NCBI GenBank assembly: GCA_016748015.1
Contig: JAAOMT010000777.1
Span: 306,957 to 370,956 of the forward strand
Length of the DNA: 64,000 bases
Origin: Geosiphon pyriformis
Taxonomy: Eukaryota; Glomeromycota; Glomeromycetes; Archaeosporales; Geosiphonaceae
Direction of reading: 5' to 3'
The notes under the pieces: model-generated
Database searches by the model: none
What the model saw: the letters and a program-made list of their open reading frames with translations, nothing else
What the model was told of the DNA's origin: nothing
Translations under genes and position numbers: made by a program
In this document: positions 1-13,764 of the stretch, one piece after another
How positions within the stretch are numbered: the first letter of the stretch is position 1
Layout of the letters: every line of letters starts with the position of its first letter

Positions 1-1349
1 TTTTATTAAGTGTAATTCCACAATTTTGCCATATTGCTCAAAGCGTTGTTGAAGCAATTCTTTAGTAATTGCGCTCTCATTAAGGAGGCCGACAAATATT
101 GATAAGTTGTCGATATCATCGGCACGAGGAATGGCGCGTTCGATGTTGGTTGCCCATTCGGTGATGTATGCCAAATTCTGCTTGAGTCCCTTTCAAAATG
201 AAAAAAACAGATTAACCATTTCTTCTGTCCAATCGATGATACAGAAAGAAAATGTGTGTTACCATATACGCCCTAATTGCATCATCACGAAAGCCGAATT
301 TAACAAAGGCACAGCATTTCGAACGACCGGTATAATTATTACGCAAGAGGTGGATATCTTCGGTGTCTCCATAAGGTAAAACGAGACGCTTGACATCCTA
401 TTGAAAGGTTGATAAAAAAAGTCAATTCGATTTTACATAACTTGATAGAATTTATAATAAATACTCCCAAAGATAAAAGTCTACCTCTTCTTGAAAATTT
501 CTATTCAATCTTCCGAGAAATAAGGTTCTATTTACTCGGGCTTGTTCCACACGAATTGGCCGCCCTTCAACAAGAGTGTTGGGTGCTTGAAGCAAAGCAC
601 GTTTTGCGTCTTCAATAGCCTATAGTTAATTGATAGAATAACATTAAGCGTTAGGAAGTTTTTATTTTTCAGTAAAATGGCTAGTGCCGAAAAGAACATT
701 CATTATATAGCATAAAACCAGAAGTTTGTACAAACTCAAATCATCATCAACCTTTGTTCTTATGGGATATAAAACCATACCTCATATTGAACAAAGGCGT
801 AAGGACGTTGTTGTGGGTCCTTGAGGACCTTTACATTGATAACTTTGCCCCACTTTGCGAAATGTTCGGCAACTGCTTTTTGAAGTTGCGAGTCACTTCT
901 ATTCGACGCCAAACTAATATTTTTCATAATATTAAATAAATCCGGGTTATTCAAATTTGAGAAATGATGCGAGACTCCGATGAAACAGAATTTTACCTTG
1001 CAACAAAAAGACAGGCAGCGGGAACTCCCCGAACTCCCTTTTCCTCGAAATCCTCATTTGGAAAGTCATCCGCCTTAGAAGGTTTGTGGTTTTTTTCAGA
1101 AGAGAGATTTTCCCCGACCTCTTCCGGAGTTGGGGGCCTCTCGTCGAGTTTAAAAGTTTTTGGACTAACCTTGGAAGCACTTTTGGGGGCTTCTTCCTTG
1201 CGGACAAGAGGAACCTTGGGGGCATTTAAAGCGGGGGAATTATCGGGAGTTACTATCTTTTCTAAGGTAATGTCCATGTATGCTGTGGTATGATTTTCTC
1301 TTTTGATTAAATTCATCGCGGTGACAGTAAGGGGTGGGGTCGAAGACAT
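1..1349 (-). CDS. Multi-RRM RNA-binding protein, C-terminal part beyond window edge
   Basis: Five exons are readable on the minus strand: 995-1349, 781-913, 485-619, 263-397 and 1-189 (open at the edge). All junctions are GT-AG and keep frame. A disordered Pro/Ser/Lys-rich head of about 115 residues leads into RRM1, with RNP2-like CLFVA at the end of exon 1 and RNP1-like YAFVQYE at the end of exon 2. RRM2 follows (TLFLGRLN, then KCCAFVKFGF), and RRM3 begins with LSIFVGLL near position 80. At least three RRMs point to a single-stranded RNA-binding protein; the RNA target is not visible. The start at 1349 (MSSTPP) was chosen over an in-frame ATG at 1409, and either is possible. The C terminus is not in the window. 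The RRM assignment is firm, but the orthologue is not identified. Confidence 0.85.
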
Positions 1350-1409
1350 AATATTTAGAGCTCTTAATAAAAGGTTGCATATGATAGGTTTTGGGAAGAG
1401 AATCGCCAC

Positions 1410-4400
1410 AGTTTAAAATTTTTTGGATCAGTTACCAAATATTTTTTATTGCCATTTTTTATGACAATCGTATGACATCAATCTTTTCTCGTCATTGATG
1501 AGTGAATGGTTGAAGGCGAGGTTTTATACAATTTGTCACGATAAGATATAGATATATTTTTAATAATATGATCTACAAAAAGGATAAGTTTAATGATAAA
1601 AATTAGAGATTTTTTAATACACATTTAACCGCTCAATTGATTAATTAGCCTTGAAAAGGCAGGACAGTTATTTACACATCAAAAGAAAATTATTTGCCCA
1701 AGTTACCAAAATTAGTAAAAATTATTTTAACTGAAACTTTGACATTAATTTAAAACTGGAGTTGATTACCGATTTGGCAGGTTAAAAATTTAAACATTTG
1801 ATAAGTTTATAACCATTTAACAAAATACCAAAAAGGCTTACAAAAAAACTAATCAAGCGTTACAACAATAAAATTAATTTTATTTTAAATGATTAATATC
1901 AGAAAATATTATAAACAATTAAATTAATTTTTTTTGTAAGTTAAATTTTATATTGATTTCAAATTTTTTACAAATAGTTAAAAATTAATATAAAAATATA
2001 AGAAATAATAACTGATATTAATTAAATTAAATATTGTGTTAAATATTATAAGTCATAATATATTTTAAACAAAACCAAACAAAGTAATATAATATGGCTT
2101 AACAATAAAATAATATTGGTTTGAAATTTTTTTTTCAATATTTGATTAATATATTTATTAAACCATTTTTACATTCTTATTTCATTGAACTTGTAATAAA
2201 AAACTAAAATAATAAAGTTTTTTAAAGTTATATTAGAAATTATTAATAAATTAACTTGTTATAAATAATATATTATGGTTTTTATTTAATTTTAACTTTA
2301 ATAACAAAAAATTAAAGTAAATAGTTTTAAATTAAATTAATAAAAACTTTATTAACTTTTATTTTATTTTATTTATAAATAAGTTTTAATAAATATATTA
2401 TAAAATACTTATAATATATAAAATAAAATATGTTTAAAATTTTAATATATTTATTAATTTATATTAAAAAATTCTTTTTTTTTCTTATTTTTATAACTAT
2501 ATTTAAAATAAAAAATAAAAATCATAAACATTATAATATTATTTATAGTTATAAAAACTGTTTAATAGCATTTTATAAAAATATTTTTTTAAATAATATT
2601 ATAGTAAACCAGTTTTTTATTAATTCTAAAATATTTTTTTGGTTTTAAGTAAAAGTTAAAATATTATACTAAAAATAATTTCAATATAATTGCTATTATT
2701 TTAAAAAGTTTCAAAGTTTTTAATTATAAGCTAACAATTAAGTTATTATTATTATTATTATTATTATTATTGTTGTTGTTGTTGTTGTTATTATTATTAT
2801 TTAAATAACAAAAAAAACCAAAATAATTTTTTTTTCAATTTTTTCAATTAGTTATTAATCTTTTTATAATATTAAAAAACTTTGTTTTTTTAATATTTTT
2901 AATAATACTTTAGTTTTAATAAAACCAATTTTTTTTTAGCTTTTTTTATTAATTTTAATACTAATTATAAATAAAAATTAATTATTTGCTTTAAACAATA
3001 ATAATAAAAATATATTTATTAAATTTATATTAAATTAATATATGGTTTTGTTTTTTAATATAAAATTTTTGTTTTATAAATTTATTTTATATTTATTTTA
3101 ATTATTTTAATAGGTTTTATAAATAATATATAAAAATTTAAAGTTTTAGTTTTTAATTAAAGTTTTGGTTTTTTATTTATATTTATAAAAATACAAAATA
3201 ACTATATAATAAGTTTATATCTTTATTAAAATATTTTTATTTTTTCTCAAATAATAAATAATACTTAAATTTATTAATTTTATTAAAAATAATAACTTTT
3301 TATTATTGTTGTTTTTATAATAAAAAACCATAAAAAAATTTATATTTTAAAAAATTTTATAAAATTAATTAATACAATATTAATAAATTAATAAAATTTA
3401 TTTATTAATTAAAAATTAAAGTTTTAAATAAAAATTTAGCTTATTTAAATTTTATTGGTTTTTTTATTTTTTAATATAACAAAAAAATAAATTATTATTA
3501 AGCTAAAAAAAAGTAATTATTATATATTAATAATAAAATAAAAAATATTTAATATATTAAAACAAAATTTTATTAGAATTTACTGACTTTAATAATAATA
3601 ATAATAAATTTTTTTATGTATTTTTGTTTAATAAAAATAATAATTTTAATTTATTAAAAATAATAATAATATTTATATAATAAATTAATTTGTAGAAAAA
3701 AATAGATATAATTGGCTTTAATTTTTATTAATATTTTATAAAAATTATAATAGTAAATTTAAATAATTTTATTTTAGCAATTTTTTATTAAAAAACAAGA
3801 ATATTAAAATTTTTTAATTATGCTTTTAATATAATTTAATTATTATAAATTTTAAATTTAATATTATATATAGAATAATTTAACTAAAACAATTTTATCT
3901 TTTATAAAATTAATACAATTAAAATTTTTTTATATGCAAAAATAAAAATATTTATTAATAATAATTTTATATTTAATTAAAATATATTTTGTTATTTAAG
4001 CATTATTACTTAATTTGTAAAGCATTGTGTTAAAAGTTATTTAAACATATTGAATAATATTTTTAAAAACCAAAATAACAACCATTTTTTTATATTTTAA
4101 TAAAAATTTCTACTAAGCAAACATTAATTCATAAAAGCTTACCAAAAACAAACAAATAATTTTTTATTAATGCAAAGTAAATTTATTTTACTGCATGATT
4201 AAACACAATGCCAACTCTTATTCAATCTTTGAATCTTAAATAATTTTAACTAAAAAATTTCTGAAAATTTGGTTTTCAAATTTACCAAAATAGCGAGTTT
4301 TTACATTTTTTTACCTCTTCTTGACAATACCAGATGTTTCAACACAAATCCTATATCATTCAACTGAAACTAAACAAATGTGATATCTGATTGCCTTTGT

Positions 4401-4530
4401 ATTGAATCCATGTTTCTGTAAAAAATAAAAATAATTCTAGTTCTTATAATACAAGTACAACTCTAATCAAACTAATCTTAAATATCTCAAAAAATTCTTC
4501 ACTGCCTGAGATAAGCACAATAAATGATTA
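1410..4530. other. AT-rich intergenic DNA without recognisable genes
   Basis: About 3.1 kb of very AT-rich sequence lies between two minus-strand genes. It includes an ATT/GTT trinucleotide tract at 2745-2803 and many A/T homopolymers. The open frames here, such as 2430-2648, have Lys/Asn/Ile/Phe-only composition typical of chance frames in AT-rich DNA. I see no RNA gene or conserved domain. Roughly the last 150 bases before 4530 should hold the 3' end of the kinase transcript. Confidence 0.6.
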
Positions 4531-7408
4531 CTAAGAGTCTGTCCCATAATATCGATCTATGATAATAAAGGCAGAATATTGAAAATGAATAAACGATAGT
4601 AAAAAACCTATTAGAAAAAGAACTATCAATACCTCCAAAATTCCCCATGCCTGGCATGATGTATAGCGTTGTTTCATCAATTTTGGGATCGACCATTGAT
4701 GTACAGACTTTCACCTTTGGAAAGGCATTTGATATTACCTGTAAACCCTGAGGAGTGGCCAAGAATGTCAAAAATATTATTCGATCCTACAGAAATAAGA
4801 TTTGAGAATTTTAAACATTTAAAAAAGGCAGACCAAATTAATTTCTTAAATATATAAACCTCAGGCACGTTGTGATCCAACAAAACGCGGATTGCCATTA
4901 ATCCGGCGGCACCTGTTGCAATTTGTGCATCCTTGAGGAGCAAAAATTAATTTTAGCATAAATATCTAGTCACAAACTCGAGGATTTTATGTGAACAGAT
5001 AAAATTAATACTTTCCATTAAAAGTACAAAACATTGGTTTATGTTACTAGGCAATTTGATATAATGAAGCTTAAAAAATCGACACAGGGAATTTTAGAAA
5101 TTGTTTAAAATAAGGTCAACCAAACCTAGAAGGTAGAATTCATGAAGAAAAAGTTACCTGAGGTTCTCCTGTATGTGGATCTGATTGTATAAGAATTTTC
5201 CCAATAAGAGCATCCTTGAAAACACGTCGTAGACCTGTTTCCATGGTTCCACCGGCGCGAAGGATAGAGACTCCACATACCTAAAAATTACAAAAAGAAG
5301 TCATTGGATCATTTCATGCAAGCCAAATATATGAAATTACAAAACCGAAGGAAATACTTTTTTTTTTATTTTAGCTTGAGTAATTTACCTGAGCGTCTAA
5401 TTTCTTCCCATTATAAGAAACATTCGGAGGAATAATTACCTCACATTCTCGATAAGGCAATTCTTGCAATCCACTATAGAATTGAAGATGTAATATTCGA
5501 ATGGGTTTTAAGAATCTCACGAATTAAGAAATGATTCAATGATTACCGTTCCACCACTAATGTTGCGAGTCTTTCGGCGTAGAAAATAAAATTATCCCGT
5601 TGTGTAGATCTGTCACGTATTGTGGTATGTATACTCTGTAAAAAAAAGGGTTTTAAAAATGTATACCTCGTCATGAATCATATAAATAATCCAGATTTCC
5701 ATCTTTGTTAACTTACAGATAACTGTGGAGTTTTTTCAAGAACGATCACGTTTTCAGGTATCTCTCCATCACACTCGATTTTCGCCAAGTCCCAACGGAA
5801 ACTTAATTTTCGTTCATGAAGTTGACGTTGGATATGTTTTGTAATAAGGTCAATTGCCACTAGATTTTCAAAGCCTCGAGGGATAATCTAATATATTGAA
5901 AAAATTAGGCTTCGAATCGCTTCGTGATTTGGTTTATAGTTGGGAGAGACTTACCACATCAGCATTTTTTACCGTTGGCTGAATATGATCATCAAAAGAT
6001 GGTTTCACAAAGCGTGTATATTGCTGCCAAGAATTTTCATTAGTTAGAAATTTGGTTAAATCTAAGAATTGATCGAGAGGCATACCTGCAATACACCATG
6101 AAGCTCGCGGCCACGCACACTGATGTCTCTCTTCACTTAAAAATAAAAAATAACAACCTTGTGATAAATTATGTCTAAATTGAACGTGTGTCATTTAAAT
6201 ACTTACATCGACGAGCAAGTCGAATGTCAGCATCTGTATCTACAAAGATCTTTATAGTAAAAAAGATTCTTCTCAGCCTAAAATTTCTAGCTCTCTTATT
6301 TAAAAAAAACAAATGCATGCCATTAATATACCTTCAATTCCATTAGATCCATGATCCTTTTATCATATAGGGCAAAAATTCCCTCAAAAATAATCACATT
6401 CGCACCATAAACTGTCGTCATTTTAGGGAGGCTTGGATCAGAATATAGAAGTAAATAGGTATGATGAAAAGAATTCCCAAGATAAGACTGTTGCGACATC
6501 CAACAAAATTGTGTAGACTAACCGAGAATGGGTAACAAAGTCGTATATAGGAATCTCAACACTTTTTCTGAAATGAAATTTATTTTAAAGGTAAAAATTC
6601 TGTGAAAACTTGGGAATTTGCAAAAAACTTACCCCTCTTTCAAATTCTTGAGAGTTTCCAATAATGTGTCATAATCAAATGCGTTTGGGTGATCAAAATT
6701 GTGGTCACTAAAAGTAGGATTATGGAGAACCGCTCAGAGAAATCCATCCAATAAGCACACTTTTTTTTAAAATGTAGCGGTGTAGTAGGTTTGATTTGAA
6801 GATTTACATAGAGTGTACCTTCTATCTGCTGCTGCTTTTTGTTCCAATGTCAATGGTTTGTAAAAGGAATCCATGCTCAACAAAATCACCCATGGTACAT
6901 TAAGGCTTTTTATAATTCGCCTAATAAATTTAAATTAACTTAATGAAGAGATGACAGGAAATTAAATATGTAAAAAAAAAAGGAGAACCTACTCGGCAAC
7001 ACTAGTTTTCCCACTAGCACTCCCGCCTTATTCAAGTTAAAAATCAATGGTATAAAATTTATCATAGTTACAATTGAATAGAAGCGGTAAATGTAATACG
7101 ATTTTTAGTTAATACTGTTCTTTTATTTTGAATTTAACCTGCGACGCCAACCAGATAAGGCCGAAAAGTTTTTCCGTCAGGCCTAAATTTATTATAACAT
7201 TATTCGAAATGAAAGTGAAGCTTGTGAAAAAAATGGGAGGGATTCTAAATATAGGGGTACCTATACCAAGGACTATTGACAAAATTTTAGGAAGAATAAT
7301 GAGTATTTTTAATTGAATTTCAACTCTAATTTTTTTCTGCTGGCTTTTAATTGATACTCACAACCTTCCTTCCCCTGTTAAGAAGATATTTTTTTTGTAC
7401 TGCTGCAT
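4531..7408 (-). CDS. URK1: Uridine kinase / UPRT-like bifunctional protein (URK1/UCKL type)
   Basis: Pyrimidine-salvage enzyme family that phosphorylates uridine and cytidine. Seventeen short exons on the minus strand were placed: 7362-7408, 7139-7182, 6993-7026, 6819-6920, 6633-6707, 6523-6567, 6332-6431, 6207-6249, 6086-6135, 5955-6023, 5717-5887, 5547-5635, 5389-5473, 5158-5280, 4860-4931, 4633-4786, 4531-4556. They sum to 1,329 nt (442 residues), all with GT-AG introns. The kinase half has P-loop GGSASGKTS near residue 35, [15 protein letters not shown] and RDISVRGR. The C-terminal UPRT-like half has [26 protein letters not shown] and ends [15 protein letters not shown]. The AQIATGAAG stretch resembles UCKL proteins rather than a free UPRT (which reads DPMLATG), so UPRT activity is doubtful. 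The start is set by a stop just upstream in frame. It is divergent from TRL1. Confidence 0.9.
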
Positions 7409-7980
7409 AACTTTCTATATGTAGATAAAAGAATCAATGAAAAACGTTGCCAGAGAGAATTTCTATGTCATTTGAATCTATTGATCTGATAATCTCTATC
7501 TAGATTTTTTAACTTTTATTTTTTTGAACGCAGTTTTAGAACTCATAAAACGTTTTATGCGCAGTCATTTATCAAGTCCCAAAGCGGATGGTTTTATCGA
7601 GTGTAAAATAAAGTTGTATGTACACTACAATCAGTACCAAAATTTCTACGCGACTAACTAGGTAGTTAATGTAATTTCGGTGTGGATGTAGCGAAGCTAT
7701 AGGCAGTTATCTAAACTTGGATAGTATAGTCTATGACGTTTCCTGCGTCGAAAAACCAGGCATTATATCACAAGTTGACTTGATTCAAGGAAATCTAACA
7801 AGACTTGGTGTGTTGAGAATTGAATGTGATTCGTATTAGCTTTGAATTGTGGGATTTTATTTGCCCATTAAGAAAATAGTAATGAATAATTGTGCAAACA
7901 TTAAATCCGCAGCTTGGGGCATATATAAACGACTGTCACAGAAAAACCTTCATGCTTACGCTGATTCTCCATTCTTCATA
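7409..7980. promoter_or_regulatory. Shared divergent promoter region of URK1 and TRL1
   Basis: This 572-bp stretch separates the two divergent start codons. An ATATATAAA TATA-like box at 7921-7929 lies 52 bases before the preferred TRL1 ATG at 7981. That favours 7981 over the in-frame ATG at 7882, which lies upstream of the box. No other motif stands out. Confidence 0.4.
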
Positions 7981-10751
7981 ATGGCCTTTACTCACAATTA
8001 TCCCAAACTCAAATATGACCAGCGAGAGCAGGAAGAAGTTCATCAGCTCGTGGAGACTTTGCAACACAGTTTAGGCGGTGAGGTTGGTGATTCAAAGAGA
8101 AAACGCCATAAGTCTATTAAAAGGTCTTGTTTCGCTACAAAGACGTCGGGGACGATGATTTCCTCCTGGAGAATGAATGATTATGATTACAAAAAAGCAA
8201 ATTTACCCACAATGGCAAGAGGCCTTTTCACTAGGGCGGGAGAGGGCGGAAAACACGAAATAGTCTTACGTGGCTATGATAAATTCTTCAATATTGATGA
8301 AGTCCAAGAGACAAAGGTAAAGCTTCAAAAACTCTAAAACAAAAGTATTTCTTACAATAACTTGATTGCTAAGCTTTATTCTAGTGGGATAATATTGTCG
8401 CAAATACAATTGGCCCTTACGAAATAACCCTCAAAGAAAATGGATGTATTATATTAATCGGTGGTCTACAAGATGGGGAGATTGTTGTGGCTAGCAAGCA
8501 TTCCCTCGGACCCAGGTCTGATAAACTTGTTTCACATGCTGAAAATGGAGAGCAATGGCTGGATAAACATTTGGCTAAAGTTGGCAAGTCTAAGAAAGAT
8601 TTAGCGAGGTTTTTGAATGAAAATAAAATCACAGCTGTAGCAGAGGTACGTGAGAAGATATATTTATTCAGCAAAATTTCCTATGTATAAATTTTTATTT
8701 TTCTTAATAGCTTTGCGATGATTCCTTTGAAGAACATATCCTACAATACGACACTGAGCGAAGTGGTCTTTACCTACATGGTGTCAATTTCAACACAGTA
8801 GATCTTAAGACCTGGCCTAGTGACCAAGTCACAGCATTTGCAGGTGAATGTGGCTTTTTCCCAACGAAATATGTAGTCAAAGGCACTGCTGAAGAAACTA
8901 ATAACTTTATTGAAGAAATAAAAACAAAGGGAACATGGAATGATTTGGCGATTGAAGGTTTCGTTGTGAGAACAAAAACAAAGAAAACACACGAGGACTT
9001 TTTCTTCAAAGCCAAATATGATGAACCATATTTGATGTATCGTGAGTGGCGCGAGATCACCAAATGTATCCTCGCCAAAAAGCCACCTCGGTCAACCTAT
9101 CCCCTTAGCAAACACTACATTGAATGGGTAACAGAAAAAATTAGATCCCAACCTGAGCTGTTCAAAGAATATTCCCAGGGACATGGTATAATTAAGGTTC
9201 GTGAAATGTTCGTTGAGCAATTGGACGCCGAAGGAGGTCAAGACAAAGCAAAAAAAATCCCCAAAGAAGAACGCCATAATTTTAAGAAAACTCTGTTAAT
9301 GCCGGTTGGAACGGTAGGATGTGGTAAGTTCATAATAGAGAATCATTTGTCAATTTCAAGACATAATCCCATTACGTTGAAAAAATATAAAAAATTTCAG
9401 GAAAGACAGCACTCTCCCTAGTGCTTGCCCACCTGTTCAATTTCGGTCACGTACAGAATGATAATATAGTTCAGAAAAAACCTCGGGAGGTTTTTTATAA
9501 ATCCATAATTGAAGAATTTTCCTTAAACGATGTCGTTATCGCTGACAGGTAATCTCGACTTAGAAAAAAGGATTTCTTGCGTTCTTAAATTCTTATGTAA
9601 AACTTAAGTCAGGGAAATTTTTATATCTTCATAGGAACAATCATTTGATTGAACTCCGTCAAAGCCTTATACAAGCGGTTCAGACTGTTTACCCAAAGAT
9701 CAAAATTGTCGCCCTGTATTGGAATCCTAACGACCATCCTCATGAAGAAATCTTCGATGCAACTTCCCGGCGAATCATTTCTCGAGGGGAGAATCATCAA
9801 TCTCTTACTCCTGGGAATCCCGCATTTGAACATGTAATATGGAGATTCCTACGTGATTTCGAGCCATTGGATTCTAATAATGGGGTAGATGATCAGTACG
9901 TACATTTAATAGATTTAGATCCATTAAAAGAACTCGAAATCAATCTTGAGACTACTATCAATGAGTTACAGCCATTACTTGGATTTTCACAACCAAGTAA
10001 GGAAGCTATTGATGAAGCATTACGAATTACTCATGAATATCAACCCTCAGTACGAAGGGCATATAACTCGAAACAGGAAAGAAGTAATAGCCGAGACATA
10101 AAAGGGAAAGGGAAAGGGAAAGGGAATGGTAAAGGTAAAGGTAAAGGCAAAGGTAAAGGCAAGGCGTCATATAAAAGCCACGGTGAACATTCTCAAGATG
10201 AATATTTTATGGAGCCAGTATCAAAATCAAATCCTGTTGTTTCAAGTCAACAAGTGAAGCCAAAAAAACATTACACTTATTATGGGATTGCCGTTGATTT
10301 AAATGTCAAGGACTTTCTAGAAAAATATTTCGCTAGACACCCAGAATTGGATAATACATTATTTGAGGAACTTGTCCAAAAGAAACGCATCCAGCCGAAA
10401 CATCATATCACTCTGATTCACCGCCAAAAATCCAAAGAACATGATCTATGGGGTCATTACAAAAGCATGTGTGAAAACTCATCTGAAAATAGTGTCAACG
10501 TATGTATTGATAAACTTGTTTATAATTCTGAGATTATGGCATTGGTCGTGAAAGATATATTGCCTGCTGAGATCAAGTATGTGAATCGGATTCCACATAT
10601 CACAGTCGCAACAATCACAGATAATGTTAAACCTAGACAATCGAATCAAATGCTTGAGGGTGCATTGGTCGAGGAAAAAAACGAGACAGATTTGGTCGTA
10701 CATCATCTTGATTCAGAATTGCATGTTACTGGAACTGTTAAGGGGTTCTAA
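7981..10751 (+). CDS. TRL1: Fungal tRNA ligase (adenylyltransferase-kinase-cyclic phosphodiesterase)
   Basis: Joins tRNA exon halves after intron excision and, in yeasts, HAC1-type mRNA halves; leaves a 2'-phosphate at the junction. Exons 7981-8316, 8385-8645, 8711-9323, 9401-9548 and 9635-10751 give 824 residues, close to the usual fungal length. The N-terminal ligase domain has SSWRMNDYDY, LPTMARGLFTR and the nucleotidyl-lysine motif TLKENGC (Lys near residue 129), with AIEGFVV later. The kinase P-loop GTVGCGKT (about 397-404) is completed across intron 3. The C-terminal phosphodiesterase has two H-x-T motifs, HHITLI and HITVAT (His near 709 and 774). A Lys-Gly repeat linker at about 608-629 separates kinase and phosphodiesterase. 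The frame is open upstream to ATG 7882, so a 33-residue N-terminal extension cannot be excluded. RLI1 follows 181 bp downstream on the same strand. Confidence 0.95.
10101..10171 (+). repeat. Hexanucleotide (GGNAAR) tract coding a Lys-Gly linker in TRL1
   Basis: About eleven tandem copies of a degenerate hexamer (gggaaa, then ggtaaa/ggcaaa) encode alternating Lys and Gly between the kinase and phosphodiesterase domains. The hexamer stays in frame whatever the copy number. Confidence 0.85.
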
Positions 10752-10932
10752 TAAAAGTTAAACTATACTAATCAATGACTGATTACGCTTATTGATAATT
10801 TATAAAAAAAATTTGCTCAGCGCTTAAACCATTGGACAGGTTCACCATGCTTAACTTTCTGGCAGTGGCTATAAAATAAATCAAATTTCCCTATTCTTTA
10901 GAAAAAAAAGTGTACTTTTTAAAATTACTATT

Positions 10933-13514
10933 ATGGCAGATAGGCTCACAAGAATAGCAATCGTAAGCACTGACAAGTGCAAGCCAAAAAAGTGTAGACA
11001 AGAATGTAAAAAATCTTGCCCCGTCGTAAGAATGGGTGAGTGGTATTAAAGAATTGAAATACATTAGGCTTTTGTTACCATTTTCAAGTTAGAGTGTTGA
11101 TTTAAGGTGGTAGCATTATCATTTGAACTCGAACTCTCTGGGAAGCTAACCATACTTCAATAAATATTCACTTTTTCTAAAGTTTAATTCACTCCTCATT
11201 TTTCAGGAAAACTCTGTATTGAGGTCACTCCTGATAGCAAAGTTGCATTCATTTCGGAGGAACTATGCATTGGTTGTGGAATATGTATCAAAAAATGCCC
11301 ATTTGGTGCGATTATGATCATCAACCTCCCTACAAATTTGGAAAAAGAAGTTACACATCGTTACTCGGCCAATTCCTTTAAACTACATCGGCTGCCAGTT
11401 CCACGACCTGGTCAAGTGCTTGGCTTGGTGGGAACAAATGGTATCGGCAAGAGTACAGCAATTAAAATCCTAGCTGGGAAACTGAAGCCAAATCTTGGAA
11501 GATATGAGGTAACACATTTTTTTATTCAATACCTTTACGCAGGTTGCGTGTTGATTACAGTTAATACATATTTTTATATTGTCATTTTAAATCAAAATAG
11601 GAACCACCGGATTGGCAAGATATTCTAAAATACTTCCGAGGATCAGAGCTCCAAAATTATTTCACCAAGATTCTCGAAGATAACTTAAAGGCATTTAATA
11701 ATAGTGCAATTCGATTTTAAGTTTTACCCGTTTCCTTACAAGTAAAGCTAATGATTTTAAAAATTAGGCCATTATCAAACCGCAATATGTTGACCATATT
11801 CCTAAAGCAGTAAAAGGCTCGGTAACGAAGCTAATTGATGCCAAACTTGAAAGAGATAATAGACAGGAGATGATTGATGCGTTGGATTTGAAGGACGTTC
11901 TAAACCGTCAAGTCGAGGAATTATCAGGCGGAGAATTACAACGTTTTGCTATTGGTATTGTATGCATTCAGAAAGCTGATATGTAGGTACTAAAAATATT
12001 TCTCTCATAATTCTTATTTCTCGAATTTCGGGTTGATCATTTTTTATTAATTAAGATATATGTTTGACGAACCTTCATCATACCTGGATGTGAAACAACG
12101 TTTGAAAGCAGCGAGAACAATAAGAGGCCTGTTGGCCCCTACGACGTAATTTGATAACTCATGGTATTTGTTACTCGTTGAACTACTTACCAAAACTCTG
12201 GCTCTATTTTTTAGCTATGTTGTCGTAATTGAACACGATTTATCAGTCCTTGATTATCTTTCGGATTTTATATGTGTATTATATGGAATGCCGTCTGTCT
12301 ATGGTGTTGTAACTATGCCATTCTCTGTTCGTGAAGGTATAAACATTTTTTTGGACGGTAAAGTTCCCACCGAGAATTTGCGTTTCCGTGAGGAGTCTTT
12401 GACATTCAAGTTAGCAGAAACGGCTGAAGATGAAAAGGAAGTAGAGAAATATCGAAGATACAGTTATCCAGATATGACCAAGACGCTAGGTAAACTTTTA
12501 TTTCATGATGTAATATTCAGTTATCGACGCTATTGTAAATTGATATAAAATAAATATTTTAGGTGACTTCAAACTTGAGATCAAGGCAGGGGAATTTACA
12601 GATTCTGAAATTATTGTCATGCTTGGTGAAAATGGAACGGGAAAAACTACATTTATTCGTCTATTGGCTGGTGCCATACGACCTGATGGCGATGAATCTG
12701 TTCCAGAGTTAAATGTGAGCTATAAGCCTCAGAAAATATCTCCCAAGTTTCAAGGGACAGTACGGATGCTTTTTCTGAAAAAGATCAAGGCAGCTTTTAT
12801 GCATCCCCAGTTCCAAACGGACGTCGTCAAACCCATGCAAATTGAAAGCATTGTTGATCAAGAGGTGATACATTTATCTGGTGGGGAATTGCAGCGTGTG
12901 GCTATCGTGCTCGCGTTGGGACAACCGGCAGACATTTATTTAATTGATGAGCCTTCCGCTTACTTGGACTCTGAACAACGTATTGTTGCAGCCAAAGTAA
13001 TAAAAAGGTACGGAACAAAATTCGAAGAGTGGAGCTGCAAAAAATCCAACTGTAGTTGAAATTTGTCTACTCTTCTTTTCCAGATTCGTTCTCCATAATA
13101 AGAAAACAGCATTTGTTGTGGAGCACGACTTTATAATGGCAACTTATTTAGCTGATCGTGTCATAGTTTATGAAGGTGTACCTTCAGTAACCGCAATGGC
13201 CAACACGTATTTATTATATTGAATTTATTTTTCTGCTTTTATGTAAAATTAAAAATTTCTTAAATCAATTTTGTCTCTATAGGCCTCAATCTTTGTTGAC
13301 AGGCATGAATGCTTTTTTGTCGAGTCTTGAAATTACGTTTCGACGCGATCCTACAAATTTCCGACCAAGAATCAACAAAGCTGACTCTTTAAAAGATAAA
13401 GAACAAAAACTTAGTGAGTAACTAAATTCTTGATTATTTTTCATATTCAATTTCTAAATCGCAATTTATTATAATTTAGGTGGAAATTACTTCTTTTTGG
13501 AATCTGAAGCCTAA
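10933..13514 (+). CDS. RLI1: ABCE1/Rli1 iron-sulfur ABC ATPase, ribosome recycling factor
   Basis: Splits post-termination ribosomes together with eRF1/Dom34. Ten exons: 10933-11035, 11207-11508, 11601-11690, 11768-11982, 12056-12145, 12215-12489, 12563-13007, 13084-13206, 13283-13413, 13480-13514. They give 602 residues, the normal length. The N-terminal 4Fe-4S module has [15 protein letters not shown] and [15 protein letters not shown]1 has Walker [10 protein letters not shown], signature LSGGELQR and Walker [16 protein letters not shown]2 has [17 protein letters not shown] and [12 protein letters not shown], with H-loops IEHD and VEHD. Nine introns are placed by frame and conservation. Intron 3 (11691-11767) starts with GC rather than GT (AAG|GCATTT). 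The gene is convergent with the downstream hydrolase, with 250 bp between stop codons. Confidence 0.95.
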
Positions 13515-13764
13515 AATGCAGATTTGATGTATAATTTATTTTTGGTTAAAATACGTTGTTGTGTGCACAATATTCGAAGCTGACGTAAAAGTAATACTAG
13601 TATAATATATAACTTGAATCTATAAAATTTTGTACAGTATCGTTCCAATTAGGCTCTAAACAAATAGAAGATGTCTTCATAATAAATTACCTTTTTAACG
13701 GTTGTCATTTTTTAAGGATAAGAAAAAACTGCATTAGCAATAAATGGGCAAATTGATCTATCCA

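Noticed and set aside
2430-2648. 72-codon plus-strand frame
   Set aside because: Ile/Phe/Lys/Asn only, in about 90% AT DNA; no start context, domain or splice partner.
7128-7316. 62-codon plus-strand frame within URK1
   Set aside because: Antisense of URK1 exon 2 and its flanking introns.
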